Origin: Listeria farberi
GTDB taxonomy: Bacteria > Bacillota > Bacilli > Lactobacillales > Listeriaceae
NCBI RefSeq assembly: GCF_014229245.1
Contig: NZ_JAARZJ010000003.1
Span: 124,001-188,000, forward strand
Direction of reading: 5' to 3'
Length of the DNA stretch: 64,000 bases
Made by a program: the position numbers and the translations under genes. This document shows, in pieces, positions 57,056 to 64,000 of the stretch. The stretch's first letter is position 1, and each line of letters starts with the position of its first letter. Under the pieces are notes generated by a model that was not told the DNA's origin, did no database searches, and was given only the letters and a program-made list of their open reading frames with translations.

Positions 57056-58152
57056 CAGAAGAAATTAGATGTATTGGTTGTGGAGCGATTATTCAAACAG
57101 AAGATCCTGATAAAATCGGCTATGCGCCAAAATCATCCTTGAATAATGAACAAGTTATTTGTAAAAGATGTTTTCGTCTAAAGCATTACAATGAAATTCA
57201 AGATGTGGCGCTAACAGACGACGATTTTTTACGTATTTTAAATCAAATTAGTTCGAAGCAAGCTTTGATTGTCTATGTGGTGGATATTTTTGATTTTGAT
57301 GGTAGTTGGTTGCCTGGGCTTCCTCGTTTTGCAGGAAGCAATCCGGTATTACTTGTCGGTAATAAAGAAGATGTATTACCAAAATCATTAAAACGCGATA
57401 AATTAACACGCTGGATGAGAACACGTGCCAAAGAACAGGGATTGGCGGCAACAGATGTGGTATTAGTTAGTGCTGAAAAAGGTCACGGTTTTGATACGCT
57501 TTTAGAGAAAATAGAAGAATTACGAAATGGACAAGATGTTTATGTTGTAGGTTGTACGAATGTTGGTAAATCAACACTTATCAATCGTATTATCAAACAA
57601 GCGTCTGGAGAAAACAATGTAATTACAACATCGCAATTTCCAGGGACAACACTGGATAAAATTGAAATTCCATTAGCAGATGGCAATGTACTTGTTGACA
57701 CACCAGGAATTATCAATCATCACCAAATGGCACATTTTATTGATACGACGACACTAAAAGCTATTACACCTAAAAAAGAAGTCAAACCAGCCGTCTTCCA
57801 ATTAAACGAAGAACAAACCCTATTTTTAGGGGCGCTTGCTCGCTTAGATTATGTTTCAGGTGGTCGCAAATCATTCGTAGTCTATGTATCTAATAATTTA
57901 CCGATTCATCGGACGAAATTAGAAAAAGCGGATGCATTATATGAGAACCAAGCAGGATTAGTACTTCAACCGCCTACAGAAGAAGGAATAGAGGCACTTC
58001 CGAAGCTAGTACCGTATTCGTTCACAATTAAAGATAAAGCAGATATTGTCTTTTCCGGACTTGGCTGGGTTACAATTCCAGAAGGCGGCGCGAAAGTAAC
58101 TGCTTGGGTTCCAGAAGGCGTGAGTGCAACTATCCGAACATCACTCGTTTAA
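57052..58152 (+). CDS. yqeH: Circularly permuted GTPase YqeH
   Basis: YqeH is a GTPase of 30S (16S rRNA) assembly. The 366-residue protein begins with a Cys-rich zinc finger (IRCIGCGAIIQ ... VICKRCFRLKHYNE, 4-45). The GTPase motifs are permuted: NKED (G4, near 104) and SAEKGHG (G5) come before GCTNVGKST (G1, near 170) and DTPGI (G3, near 220). A C-terminal domain follows. It starts with TTG 57052 behind GGGAGGA, overlapping the yqeG stop by 4 bases, so translation is coupled. aroE follows. Confidence 0.94.
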   Translation: MTEEIRCIGCGAIIQTEDPDKIGYAPKSSLNNEQVICKRCFRLKHYNEIQDVALTDDDFLRILNQISSKQALIVYVVDIFDFDGSWLPGLPRFAGSNPVLLVGNKEDVLPKSLKRDKLTRWMRTRAKEQGLAATDVVLVSAEKGHGFDTLLEKIEELRNGQDVYVVGCTNVGKSTLINRIIKQASGENNVITTSQFPGTTLDKIEIPLADGNVLVDTPGIINHHQMAHFIDTTTLKAITPKKEVKPAVFQLNEEQTLFLGALARLDYVSGGRKSFVVYVSNNLPIHRTKLEKADALYENQAGLVLQPPTEEGIEALPKLVPYSFTIKDKADIVFSGLGWVTIPEGGAKVTAWVPEGVSATIRTSLV

Positions 58153-58171
58153 AACTAAGGAGGCCTATCAT

Positions 58172-58990
58172 TTGGAAAAATATGTTGTTATCGGAAATCC
58201 TATTCGTCACTCGTTATCCCCAGCTATGCAAAATCGGATTTTCCAAGAACTTGGAATGAATGCGGAGTATAATTCTGTTTTAATAGAAGAAGACACTTTT
58301 GAAACAGAAATCAAAAAACTAATGGATTCTGGTGTGCGCGGCTTTAATATTACCACGCCATTTAAAGAGCGTATTTTACCATTTTTAGACGAACTAGAGG
58401 ATCTTGCAGCAGCTTCTGGCGCAGTGAATACGGTGCTGAAAAAAGAAAACAAGTGGTACGGATTTAATACAGATGGTAAAGGCTACTTAGAAGGATTAGA
58501 AGAAATCCGCTCAATTACAAAAGAAGATTCTATTTTAATCACTGGTGCAGGCGGTGCAAGTAAGGCAATTTATCTAGCACTTACAACGCATACAGATGCT
58601 AAAATAACCGTTGCCAACCGAACAGCGGAAAAAGCGATTGAAATGACGAAAGATAATAATCATCAAGCTTTAACACTAGAAGAAGCAGAAAAACAACTGG
58701 CTGATTTTACAATTATCATTCAAACAACTTCTATCGGTTTAGAAGCTTCTAAAAATAAAAGCCCAATTTCGTTGGCAAATGTAAAGCGAGGGACGATTTG
58801 TTCTGATATTATTTATAATCCAGCGGAAACTGCTTTTTTAAAAGAAGCAAAGAAAAATGGTGCCATTACCCAAAATGGCTTACCAATGTTTGTTAATCAA
58901 GGGGCACTTGCCTTTGAAATATGGACTGGCATTAAGCCAGAGCGATCACTGATGAAAGAAGCAGTACTCGAACAATTAGGAGGAAACTAA
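58172..58990 (+). CDS. aroE: Shikimate dehydrogenase
   Basis: AroE reduces 3-dehydroshikimate with NADPH in aromatic amino acid synthesis. The 272-residue protein has VIGNPIRHSLSPAMQN (shikimate site Ser, near 6), TTPFKERILPFLDE with the catalytic Lys (near 65), AVNTVL, the nucleotide loop GAGGASKAI (near 127), and TVANRTAEKA, where Asn-Arg fits NADPH. It starts with TTG 58172 behind AAGGAGG (8 bases); no ATG is near. The stop TAA overlaps the yhbY ATG by one base. pheA at 8.7 kb belongs to the same pathway but is separate. Confidence 0.95.
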   Translation: MEKYVVIGNPIRHSLSPAMQNRIFQELGMNAEYNSVLIEEDTFETEIKKLMDSGVRGFNITTPFKERILPFLDELEDLAAASGAVNTVLKKENKWYGFNTDGKGYLEGLEEIRSITKEDSILITGAGGASKAIYLALTTHTDAKITVANRTAEKAIEMTKDNNHQALTLEEAEKQLADFTIIIQTTSIGLEASKNKSPISLANVKRGTICSDIIYNPAETAFLKEAKKNGAITQNGLPMFVNQGALAFEIWTGIKPERSLMKEAVLEQLGGN

Positions 58991-59280
58991 TGTTAACAGC
59001 TACACAAAAACGTTTTTTAAGAAAAGAAGCGCATAATATCCAACCTATCTTTCAAGTAGGAAAAGGTAGCGTATCACCAAACTTAATTATCCACGTGAAA
59101 GAAGCTTTAGAAGCAAGAGAACTAATTAAAATCTCTATTTTGCAAAATTGCGAAGAAGATAAACAAACGGTTGCAGAAAAAATCAGCGCTCGCTCAGGCG
59201 CAGATATTGTTCAAGTTATTGGTAGAACGATCATTCTCTACAAAACTTCAATAAATAAGCAACAAATTAAATTGCCATAA
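58990..59280 (+). CDS. yhbY: YhbY/CRM-domain RNA-binding protein
   Basis: A 96-residue CRM (CRS1-YhbY) domain protein (YqeI in B. subtilis) that associates with pre-50S ribosomes. It has LTATQKRFLRKEAHNIQPIFQVGK at the N terminus (split here for length: KRFLRKEAHNIQPIF and QVGKGSVSP), the GxxG-type loop and the C-terminal IGRTIILYKTS. The start ATG overlaps the aroE stop. Sits between yqeH and rsfS, so three ribosome-assembly factors are in one operon. Confidence 0.92.
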   Translation: MLTATQKRFLRKEAHNIQPIFQVGKGSVSPNLIIHVKEALEARELIKISILQNCEEDKQTVAEKISARSGADIVQVIGRTIILYKTSINKQQIKLP

Positions 59281-59298
59281 ATCTGGAGGAAACCTGCG

Positions 59299-59865
59299 AT
59301 GAAACATAAAGTCGGTATCTTAGGTGGAACTTTTGATCCGCCACATTTAGCACACCTCCGCATGGCAGAAGAAGCCAAGCAGCAACTCGGGCTAGAGAAA
59401 ATTCTTTTTCTACCTAACAAAATTCCGCCTCATAAACATATCAGTGGTATGGCTTCAAGTGATGAGCGTCTAGAAATGCTTCAATTGATGATAGAAGGTA
59501 TTGATTCCTTTGAAATTGATACACGTGAACTCATGCGTACTGGAAAATCCTATACGTATGATACAATGCGTGATATGATTAGCGAACAGCCGGACACAGA
59601 TTTTTATTTTATTATCGGCGGGGACATGGTAGAATATTTGCCAAAGTGGTATCATATAGATGACTTGGTAAAAATGGTGACATTCGTTGGAATTAATCGT
59701 CCACTTTATCAAACTGAAGTTCCGTATGATATCGTTAAAATCAATATGCCGGAAACGACAATTTCTTCCACAGAAATTAGGAATGATATTGAGAATGCAG
59801 GTGCCTTTCTACCAGAGAAAGTATGGTCATATATAAAGGAGCATCAACTTTATGGAAAGAAATGA
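59299..59865 (+). CDS. nadD: Nicotinate-nucleotide adenylyltransferase
   Basis: NadD joins ATP and nicotinate mononucleotide to deamido-NAD, an essential NAD synthesis step. The 188-residue protein has the nucleotidyltransferase motif [15 protein letters not shown] (near 8), [10 protein letters not shown] (near 35), [14 protein letters not shown] (near 99) and the C-terminal [10 protein letters not shown]. Length is standard. ATG 59299 follows TGGAGGAAA. The end overlaps yqeK by 14 bases. Confidence 0.96.
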   Translation: MKHKVGILGGTFDPPHLAHLRMAEEAKQQLGLEKILFLPNKIPPHKHISGMASSDERLEMLQLMIEGIDSFEIDTRELMRTGKSYTYDTMRDMISEQPDTDFYFIIGGDMVEYLPKWYHIDDLVKMVTFVGINRPLYQTEVPYDIVKINMPETTISSTEIRNDIENAGAFLPEKVWSYIKEHQLYGKK

Positions 59866-60427
59866 AGTGCTAAAAAAAGTAGAAGCAGCTATGCCGAATG
59901 CTCGATTTAAACACACTTTAGGCGTAGAAAAAGCAGCAGTAGAACTTGCAGAACATTACCATATGGATGTAGAAAAGGCTAGAATTACAGCATTACTACA
60001 TGATTATGCCAAGTACTATGATGATGATAAAGCGAGAAAAATCATTGAGGACGAGGGTTATGATCCACGTTTACTTGCGTTTCATCGTTCACTATGGCAC
60101 GCTCCGGTTGGTGCCTATCTAGCAGAAAAAGAATTTGGTATTACGGATACAGAAATATTAGAAGCGATTCGTCTGCATACGACAGGAAGCGCTACGATGT
60201 CTGATTTCGATAAACTTATTTATCTAGCAGACTACACTGAACAAGGAAGAACATTTCCTGGTGTGTATAAGGCGCGTAGATTAGCACTTAAATCACTTGA
60301 CGAAGCAATGTTATTCGCTTTATCGAATACGATTACGCATTTAATCAAAAAACAACAATTGGTTTTTCCAGATACTCTGGATGCATATAATTATTTTATT
60401 AATTTAAACTTGGAAGGAGACTATTAA
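59852..60427 (+). CDS. yqeK: HD-domain diadenosine tetraphosphate hydrolase YqeK
   Basis: A 191-residue HD-domain protein. It has [19 protein letters not shown] (first metal His), LLHDYAKYY with the HD pair (near 49), [14 protein letters not shown] and [11 protein letters not shown] with the last metal Asp. YqeK-family enzymes symmetrically hydrolyse Ap4A to ADP in Firmicutes; the motifs fit that. It overlaps nadD by 14 bases and precedes rsfS by 4, the conserved nadD-yqeK-rsfS order. Confidence 0.92.
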   Translation: MERNEVLKKVEAAMPNARFKHTLGVEKAAVELAEHYHMDVEKARITALLHDYAKYYDDDKARKIIEDEGYDPRLLAFHRSLWHAPVGAYLAEKEFGITDTEILEAIRLHTTGSATMSDFDKLIYLADYTEQGRTFPGVYKARRLALKSLDEAMLFALSNTITHLIKKQQLVFPDTLDAYNYFINLNLEGDY

Positions 60428-60431
60428 TAAT

Positions 60432-60788
60432 TTGAACAGTTATGATACATTAATGCTGACCGCTAAGGCAGCAGATGATAAAAGAGCAGAGGATATTTTA
60501 GCACTAGATATGAAGGGGTTATCAAGTTTTGCGGATTATTTTGTAATCTGTCATGGTAATTCGGACAAACAAGTGCAGGCAATTGCTCGTGAAATTAAAG
60601 AAAAAGCTTTAGAAAATCAAGTAGATGTGAAACGTTTAGAAGGTTTTGATGCAGCACAATGGATTTTAATTGACTTAGGTGATGTCATTATCCATGTGTT
60701 CCATAAAGAAGAACGTTCTTACTATAACTTAGAAAAACTGTGGGGAGATGCGCCACTAGTGGACGTTTCCGCGGCGTTTATTTCATAA
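60432..60788 (+). CDS. rsfS: Ribosomal silencing factor RsfS
   Basis: RsfS binds L14 and blocks subunit joining when nutrients are scarce. The 118-residue protein has the family motifs DYFVICHGNSDKQVQAIA (near 35) and AQWILIDLGDVIIHVFHKEERSYYNLEKLW split across 72-104. It starts with TTG 60432, behind AAGGAGA inside the yqeK end. A terminator follows. Confidence 0.94.
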   Translation: MNSYDTLMLTAKAADDKRAEDILALDMKGLSSFADYFVICHGNSDKQVQAIAREIKEKALENQVDVKRLEGFDAAQWILIDLGDVIIHVFHKEERSYYNLEKLWGDAPLVDVSAAFIS

Positions 60789-60789
60789 T

Positions 60790-60828
60790 AAAAAACAGAA
60801 CAGGCGGGAAATTCTCGTCTGTTTTTTT
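60790..60828 (+). terminator. Terminator after rsfS
   Basis: AACAGGCGGGA and TCTCGTCTGTT pair with two G-U pairs, followed by a T run. Confidence 0.8.
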
Positions 60829-60842
60829 AAGGAGAAATTACT

Positions 60843-61574
60843 ATGAGTTACGAACATTTTCCAGGTTTCTATGATAGATTAATGGATTCCGAACTTTACG
60901 ATGAATGGCTAGAATTTACGGCTAATTTCATTGGAGATACTCCTAAAAAAGTACTTGATTTGGCTTGTGGAACAGCTGAATTTGCGCTACGATTAAGTTT
61001 TTCCAGTCATCAAGTTACTGGTGTAGATTTGTCTAAAGAAATGGTGACAGTTGCTAGAGAAAAAGTAGCGGCTGCTGAAATCAATTTGCCGATATTAGAA
61101 CAAGATATGTCAAAATTAGCATTAAATCAAACGTTTGATGTTGTCACATGTTTCTGTGATTCACTTAATTATTTGGAAACAGAACAAGCGCTTGAAGCTA
61201 CTATTCAAGCAGTCTCAGAACATTTAAAAACAGATGGCTTATTTTTATTTGATGTACATTCAGTCTTTAAAATGGACCAAGGGTTTAAAGATTATTCTTA
61301 CGGAGATAGTGATGAAGAGATTTCAACGATTTGGAATTCATTTCTTGGCGAACATCCGCATTCTGTCGAACATGAACTTACCTTCTATATTTTAGGTGAA
61401 GATGATACGTATAATCGTGTGGACGAACTGCATAAAGAACGAACCTATCCAATCGCTACTTATGAAAATATATTAAAAAAATATGGTTTTACGAAAATTG
61501 ATATTTATGCCGATTTTAGTCATGAAAAACCCAATGATACGAGCGAAAGAATCTTTTTCGTAGCAAGAAAGTAA
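60843..61574 (+). CDS. Class I SAM-dependent methyltransferase (YqeM-like)
   Basis: A 243-residue methyltransferase with MSYEHFPGFYDRLMD at the N terminus, the SAM motif VLDLACGTAEFALRL (near 38), VTGVDLSKEMV (motif II acid, near 60) and DVVTCFCDSLNYL (near 100). This matches YqeM, next to rsfS in Bacillus too; its substrate is unknown. The ATG lies just beyond the rsfS terminator behind AAGGAGA, so read-through may feed it. A hairpin terminator follows. Confidence 0.88.
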   Translation: MSYEHFPGFYDRLMDSELYDEWLEFTANFIGDTPKKVLDLACGTAEFALRLSFSSHQVTGVDLSKEMVTVAREKVAAAEINLPILEQDMSKLALNQTFDVVTCFCDSLNYLETEQALEATIQAVSEHLKTDGLFLFDVHSVFKMDQGFKDYSYGDSDEEISTIWNSFLGEHPHSVEHELTFYILGEDDTYNRVDELHKERTYPIATYENILKKYGFTKIDIYADFSHEKPNDTSERIFFVARK

Positions 61575-61600
61575 TTTTTTACTATTACTTTCTTTTTTTA
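61566..61600 (+). terminator. Terminator after the YqeM-like gene
   Basis: AAAGTAAT and ATTACTTT pair, followed by C and a run of seven T. Confidence 0.8.
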
Positions 61601-61676
61601 TGCCGTTTTTGCTTTAAGTTATCAAAAAGGAATTTGTTCTAGTATGGCGAATAGTATATTAAGGACGGTGATATGG

Positions 61677-62279
61677 ATGGTAGAATTAATGAAAAAATAC
61701 AAGAATTATATCTTAATAGGGATTGCTATTCTTTGTGCTGGTTTAGTTTATATTTGGATACCTGATGGTAAAACAGATGCAGTTACTGCGAAACCAACAG
61801 CAACCAAAGAAGAAAAGCCAGAGAAGGAAGAAGTGAAATTATCGAATTACGTCTATGTTGATATTAAAGGAGCCATACAGACACCTGGTGTGTATAAATT
61901 ACCTTTTGACGCCAGAGTACAAGATGTAGTAAAAATCGCAGGCGGGCTTACAGAAGAAGCTGATAGTAGTAAATTAAACTTAGCTGAAAAATTAAAAGAT
62001 GAGATGAGTATTTATGTGTACAAAAAAGGAGAAGAAGGCCCAGCATTACAAGAATCTAATATAGAAGAAACAACTGGTGTGTCTCAGAAAATTAACATTA
62101 ATAGTGCAACGAAGGCAGATTTGCAACAAGTTCCAGGAATTGGAGAATCAAAGGCAACAGCGATAATGGAGTACCGAGAAAAAGAAGGATTATTTCAAAC
62201 CATAGAAGATTTAAAAAACGTTTCGGGTATTGGCGAAAAAACAGTAGAAAAATTAAAAGAATATTTGGATGTTAATTAA
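61677..62279 (+). CDS. comEA: Competence DNA receptor ComEA
   Basis: ComEA is the membrane-anchored receptor for double-stranded DNA in transformation. The 200-residue protein has one span (about 10-28), a charged linker, an SLBB-like domain (about 58-112, VYVDIKGAIQTPGVYKLP) and a C-terminal helix-hairpin-helix DNA-binding domain (about 140-200) with KININSATKADLQQVPGIG and LKNVSGIGEKTVEKL. I chose ATG 61677 (MVELMKK) 7 bases after AAGGACGGTG; ATG 61644 and ATG 61689 are alternatives. comEB lies 71 bases on, with its own promoter. Confidence 0.93.
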   Translation: MVELMKKYKNYILIGIAILCAGLVYIWIPDGKTDAVTAKPTATKEEKPEKEEVKLSNYVYVDIKGAIQTPGVYKLPFDARVQDVVKIAGGLTEEADSSKLNLAEKLKDEMSIYVYKKGEEGPALQESNIEETTGVSQKININSATKADLQQVPGIGESKATAIMEYREKEGLFQTIEDLKNVSGIGEKTVEKLKEYLDVN

Positions 62280-62288
62280 TAAAAGTGG

Positions 62289-62318
62289 TTGACGAACTTC
62301 CTTCTAAACACCTATACT
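62289..62318 (+). promoter_or_regulatory. Promoter between comEA and comEB
   Basis: TTGACG (62289-62294), an 18-base spacer and TATACT (62313-62318). It suggests that comEB-comEC can be expressed without comEA. Confidence 0.65.
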
Positions 62319-62350
62319 AATATTTATCAAATCATAAGGGAGTTTTTAAT

Positions 62351-62911
62351 GTGCAAAGGATCGCATGGGATCAGTTTTTTATGGCGCAAAGTCATCTAAT
62401 ATCTTCAAGGAGCACGTGTACACGATTAATGGTAGGTGCGACAATAGTTCGAGATAAACGTATTATTGCGGGCGGATATAATGGATCCATCGCTGGTGGT
62501 GATCATTGTGCAGAACATGGATGTTATGTTGTAGACGGTCATTGTATCCGAACTATACATGCAGAAATGAATGCGATTTTACAATGTGCAAAATTTGGTG
62601 CCACAACAGATAAAGCAGAGTTATATGTAACACATTTCCCTTGTCTGGCTTGTACGAAATCTATTATTCAAGCAGGAATAAAGAAAGTGTATTTTGCTAA
62701 AGACTACAAAAATCATCCATACGCTCTAGAACTATTTAACATTGCCGGCGTCGAATTACAAAAAGTGGAGTTTGATGAATCTGTTCTTCAAATAAACAAT
62801 TGGAACGGGGAAAAAATGCATACTTTAGTAACAGAAGCCGCAGTGGAAGTAAATATCGAACCAGAAAAAGCAGAGCAACTTTATCAAAACATCTCAGAGA
62901 AATTAAACTAA
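62351..62911 (+). CDS. comEB: ComEB, deoxycytidylate deaminase family
   Basis: A 186-residue zinc deaminase that should convert dCMP to dUMP. It has the zinc and catalytic motif HAEMNAIL (near 77), the Cys pair in PCLACTK (near 99), and the DHCAEHGCYVVDGHC insertion with extra zinc ligands typical of dCMP deaminases. In B. subtilis comEB lies in the comE operon but is dispensable for transformation. It starts with GTG 62351 behind AAGGGAG. comEC follows within 20-30 bases. Confidence 0.93.
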   Translation: MQRIAWDQFFMAQSHLISSRSTCTRLMVGATIVRDKRIIAGGYNGSIAGGDHCAEHGCYVVDGHCIRTIHAEMNAILQCAKFGATTDKAELYVTHFPCLACTKSIIQAGIKKVYFAKDYKNHPYALELFNIAGVELQKVEFDESVLQINNWNGEKMHTLVTEAAVEVNIEPEKAEQLYQNISEKLN

Positions 62912-62927
62912 ATCGGGAGGGAACGTT

Positions 62928-64000
62928 ATCGAGCGATATTTGGCTATTATTGTTTTAGCTATTGTTTGTGCGACTTTTGCAGGCTCTTTCGTTCCCATAT
63001 GTATTTGTTTGCTCAGTTTCATCGCTTTTATTAAAAAATCCAAAATTATCCTTCTCTTTATCCTCGTCTATCTTCTAACATATTGTTTTTTATTTTTGGT
63101 AGAAAAATCCAATACATCTTCCTATACAGCAACTGAGTTTAGTGGTAATTGTCAAGTGGTTAATGATTTGAAAATCGATGGCGATAGTTTTCAAGCGATC
63201 TTGCGTTGTGAAAAAGAAAAGTTTCAATTGAGTTATAAAATTACAACAGAAGAAGAGCAGCAAAAATTAAAAAAAATCCAGTACGGACAAATTATTTCCG
63301 TTTCTGCTGTTTTAGAACAGCCTCAAACCAATCGTAACCAACATCAATTTAATTACAAAGCTTATCTTAAACGCAAAAATATACACTATATACTTCGAGC
63401 AAGCTCCCTCTCTATTTCAGATCAATTTTCACCATCTATTCTAATGCGAATTCAAAATATACGTTTAAAAACAATCTCTCATTTAACTGAAAATATTTCT
63501 CCAATACTATCTCCTTATTTTCTTGCATTAATTACTGGAGAAAAAAATGGCTTTTCGCCCGAAATGTATGAAGTTTATCAGCAAATGGGAGTTGTTCACT
63601 TACTAGCTATTTCAGGGCTACACGTTAATTTACTAATAGGAGCCATCTACTTTCTATTGCTGAAATTTGGCATCACGCGTGAGCGAGCTGTCTTTTGTCT
63701 ACTTGTTTTTTTACCCTTTTACGTAATCCTAACAGGGGCAAATCCACCAGTCATACGTGCTGCTTCGATGACAGCACTACTGTTGTTATCAGAAAAATAT
63801 GCTACTAAATGGAGTTCTTTTTCTGCTATTTGCTTATCTTTTATTCTCTTTTTCGTCTTGCAACCCTATGTTATCAATGAAGTGGGATTTCAGCTTTCTT
63901 ATGTAGTGTCGTTTGGTATTATTTTATCGTCACGACAAATATTAACAAGGCAACAGAATGCGTTTACTAAGTCACTGGCTATTTCTTTTGTCTCCACTAT
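62928..64000 (+). CDS. comEC: Competence DNA channel ComEC, N-terminal part
   Basis: ComEC forms the membrane channel for single-stranded DNA entry. The frame stays open from 62907 to the window end, so the 3' end is missing. The visible part has N-terminal spans, an external domain (about 55-150, TEFSGNCQVV ... IIS) and the start of the Competence domain with VHLLAISGLHVNLLIGAIY and LTGANPPVIRAASM. After the strong GGGAGG site, the codon at the right distance is ATC (62928); the first usual codon, TTG 62940, is 19 bases away. I show the 5' end at 62928 but it is uncertain; TTG 62940 is the conservative choice. Confidence 0.85.
   Translation, partial: MERYLAIIVLAIVCATFAGSFVPICICLLSFIAFIKKSKIILLFILVYLLTYCFLFLVEKSNTSSYTATEFSGNCQVVNDLKIDGDSFQAILRCEKEKFQLSYKITTEEEQQKLKKIQYGQIISVSAVLEQPQTNRNQHQFNYKAYLKRKNIHYILRASSLSISDQFSPSILMRIQNIRLKTISHLTENISPILSPYFLALITGEKNGFSPEMYEVYQQMGVVHLLAISGLHVNLLIGAIYFLLLKFGITRERAVFCLLVFLPFYVILTGANPPVIRAASMTALLLLSEKYATKWSSFSAICLSFILFFVLQPYVINEVGFQLSYVVSFGIILSSRQILTRQQNAFTKSLAISFVST

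Noticed and set aside
61575-61676. ComK box before comEA
   Set aside because: Only one half-site-like AAAAAGGAATTTG with a mismatch was found; the pair of AAAA-N5-TTTT boxes at set spacing is not visible.

Overview
The window is a stretch of low-GC Gram-positive (Firmicutes) core chromosome. Gene order and protein sequences match the Listeria genus as I know it (the mreD-minCD to comEABC segment, roughly the lmo1547-lmo1482 region of L. monocytogenes). Supporting signs are the L27 N-terminal extension next to its protease Prp, T-box leaders on hisS-aspS and alaS, a Firmicute-type 6S RNA, a glpFK leader with a cre site, NrgB-type GlnK, and ReoM with Thr7. I cannot fix the species from sequence alone. 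I see no insertion sequences, phage genes, CRISPR arrays, tRNA or rRNA genes, and no clear horizontally acquired island. Nearly every gene belongs to a recognised family.

Layout. 1-4.4 kb: end of mreD, division-site selection (minC, minD), an RNase E/G-family gene, then the L21 leader with rplU-prp-rpmA. 4.4-7.2 kb: glycerol uptake (glpF, glpK) behind a catabolite-controlled, attenuated leader. 7.3-11.4 kb: obgE, pheA, a YebC-family gene and an unusual lactate-dehydrogenase-like gene. 11.4-16.2 kb: ruvAB, queA, tgt, yajC and a ComN-like gene. 16.3-24.9 kb: secDF, a LapA-domain protein, recJ, apt, relA, dtd. 24.9-29.7 kb: an SH3b/amidase cell-wall hydrolase (minus strand), then T-box-controlled hisS-aspS. 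29.7-32.5 kb, minus strand: a small anchored protein, the ammonium module amtB-glnK with GlnR-type boxes, and cymR. 32.6-40.6 kb: rarA, 6S RNA, a cysteine desulfurase with mnmA (tRNA 2-thiouridine), a membrane-anchored hydrolase, a TPR protein and recD2. 40.6-45.1 kb: a two-component system divergent from a MacB-type ABC transporter, with tandem 11-bp repeats between them. 45.1-49.2 kb: T-box-controlled alaS, then reoM-ruvX-DUF1292. 49.2-54.5 kb: DedA protein, mltG, an O-methyltransferase, udk, greA, a YrrS-like protein, mtnN. 54.6-61.6 kb: pepF (minus strand), then the tightly packed yqeG-yqeH-aroE-yhbY-nadD-yqeK-rsfS operon and a methyltransferase. 61.6-64 kb: comEA, comEB and the start of comEC, which runs off the window.

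Common threads are ribosome biogenesis (L21, L27, Prp, ObgE, YqeH, YhbY, RsfS), translation supply (three aminoacyl-tRNA synthetases, Dtd, QueA, Tgt, MnmA), recombination and repair (RuvAB, RarA, RecJ, RecD2, RuvX), and envelope growth (MreD, MinCD, MltG, amidase, ReoM). The most interesting signals are regulatory rather than new protein systems: overlapping Asp/His specifier codons in the hisS-aspS T-box, a shared LexA-like motif before ruvA and rarA, terminator-like or stable hairpins in the greA and relA leaders, tandem operator repeats before the ABC transporter, and a comEC start that seems to lack a canonical codon at the right distance. I did not find a convincing previously undescribed multi-gene system.
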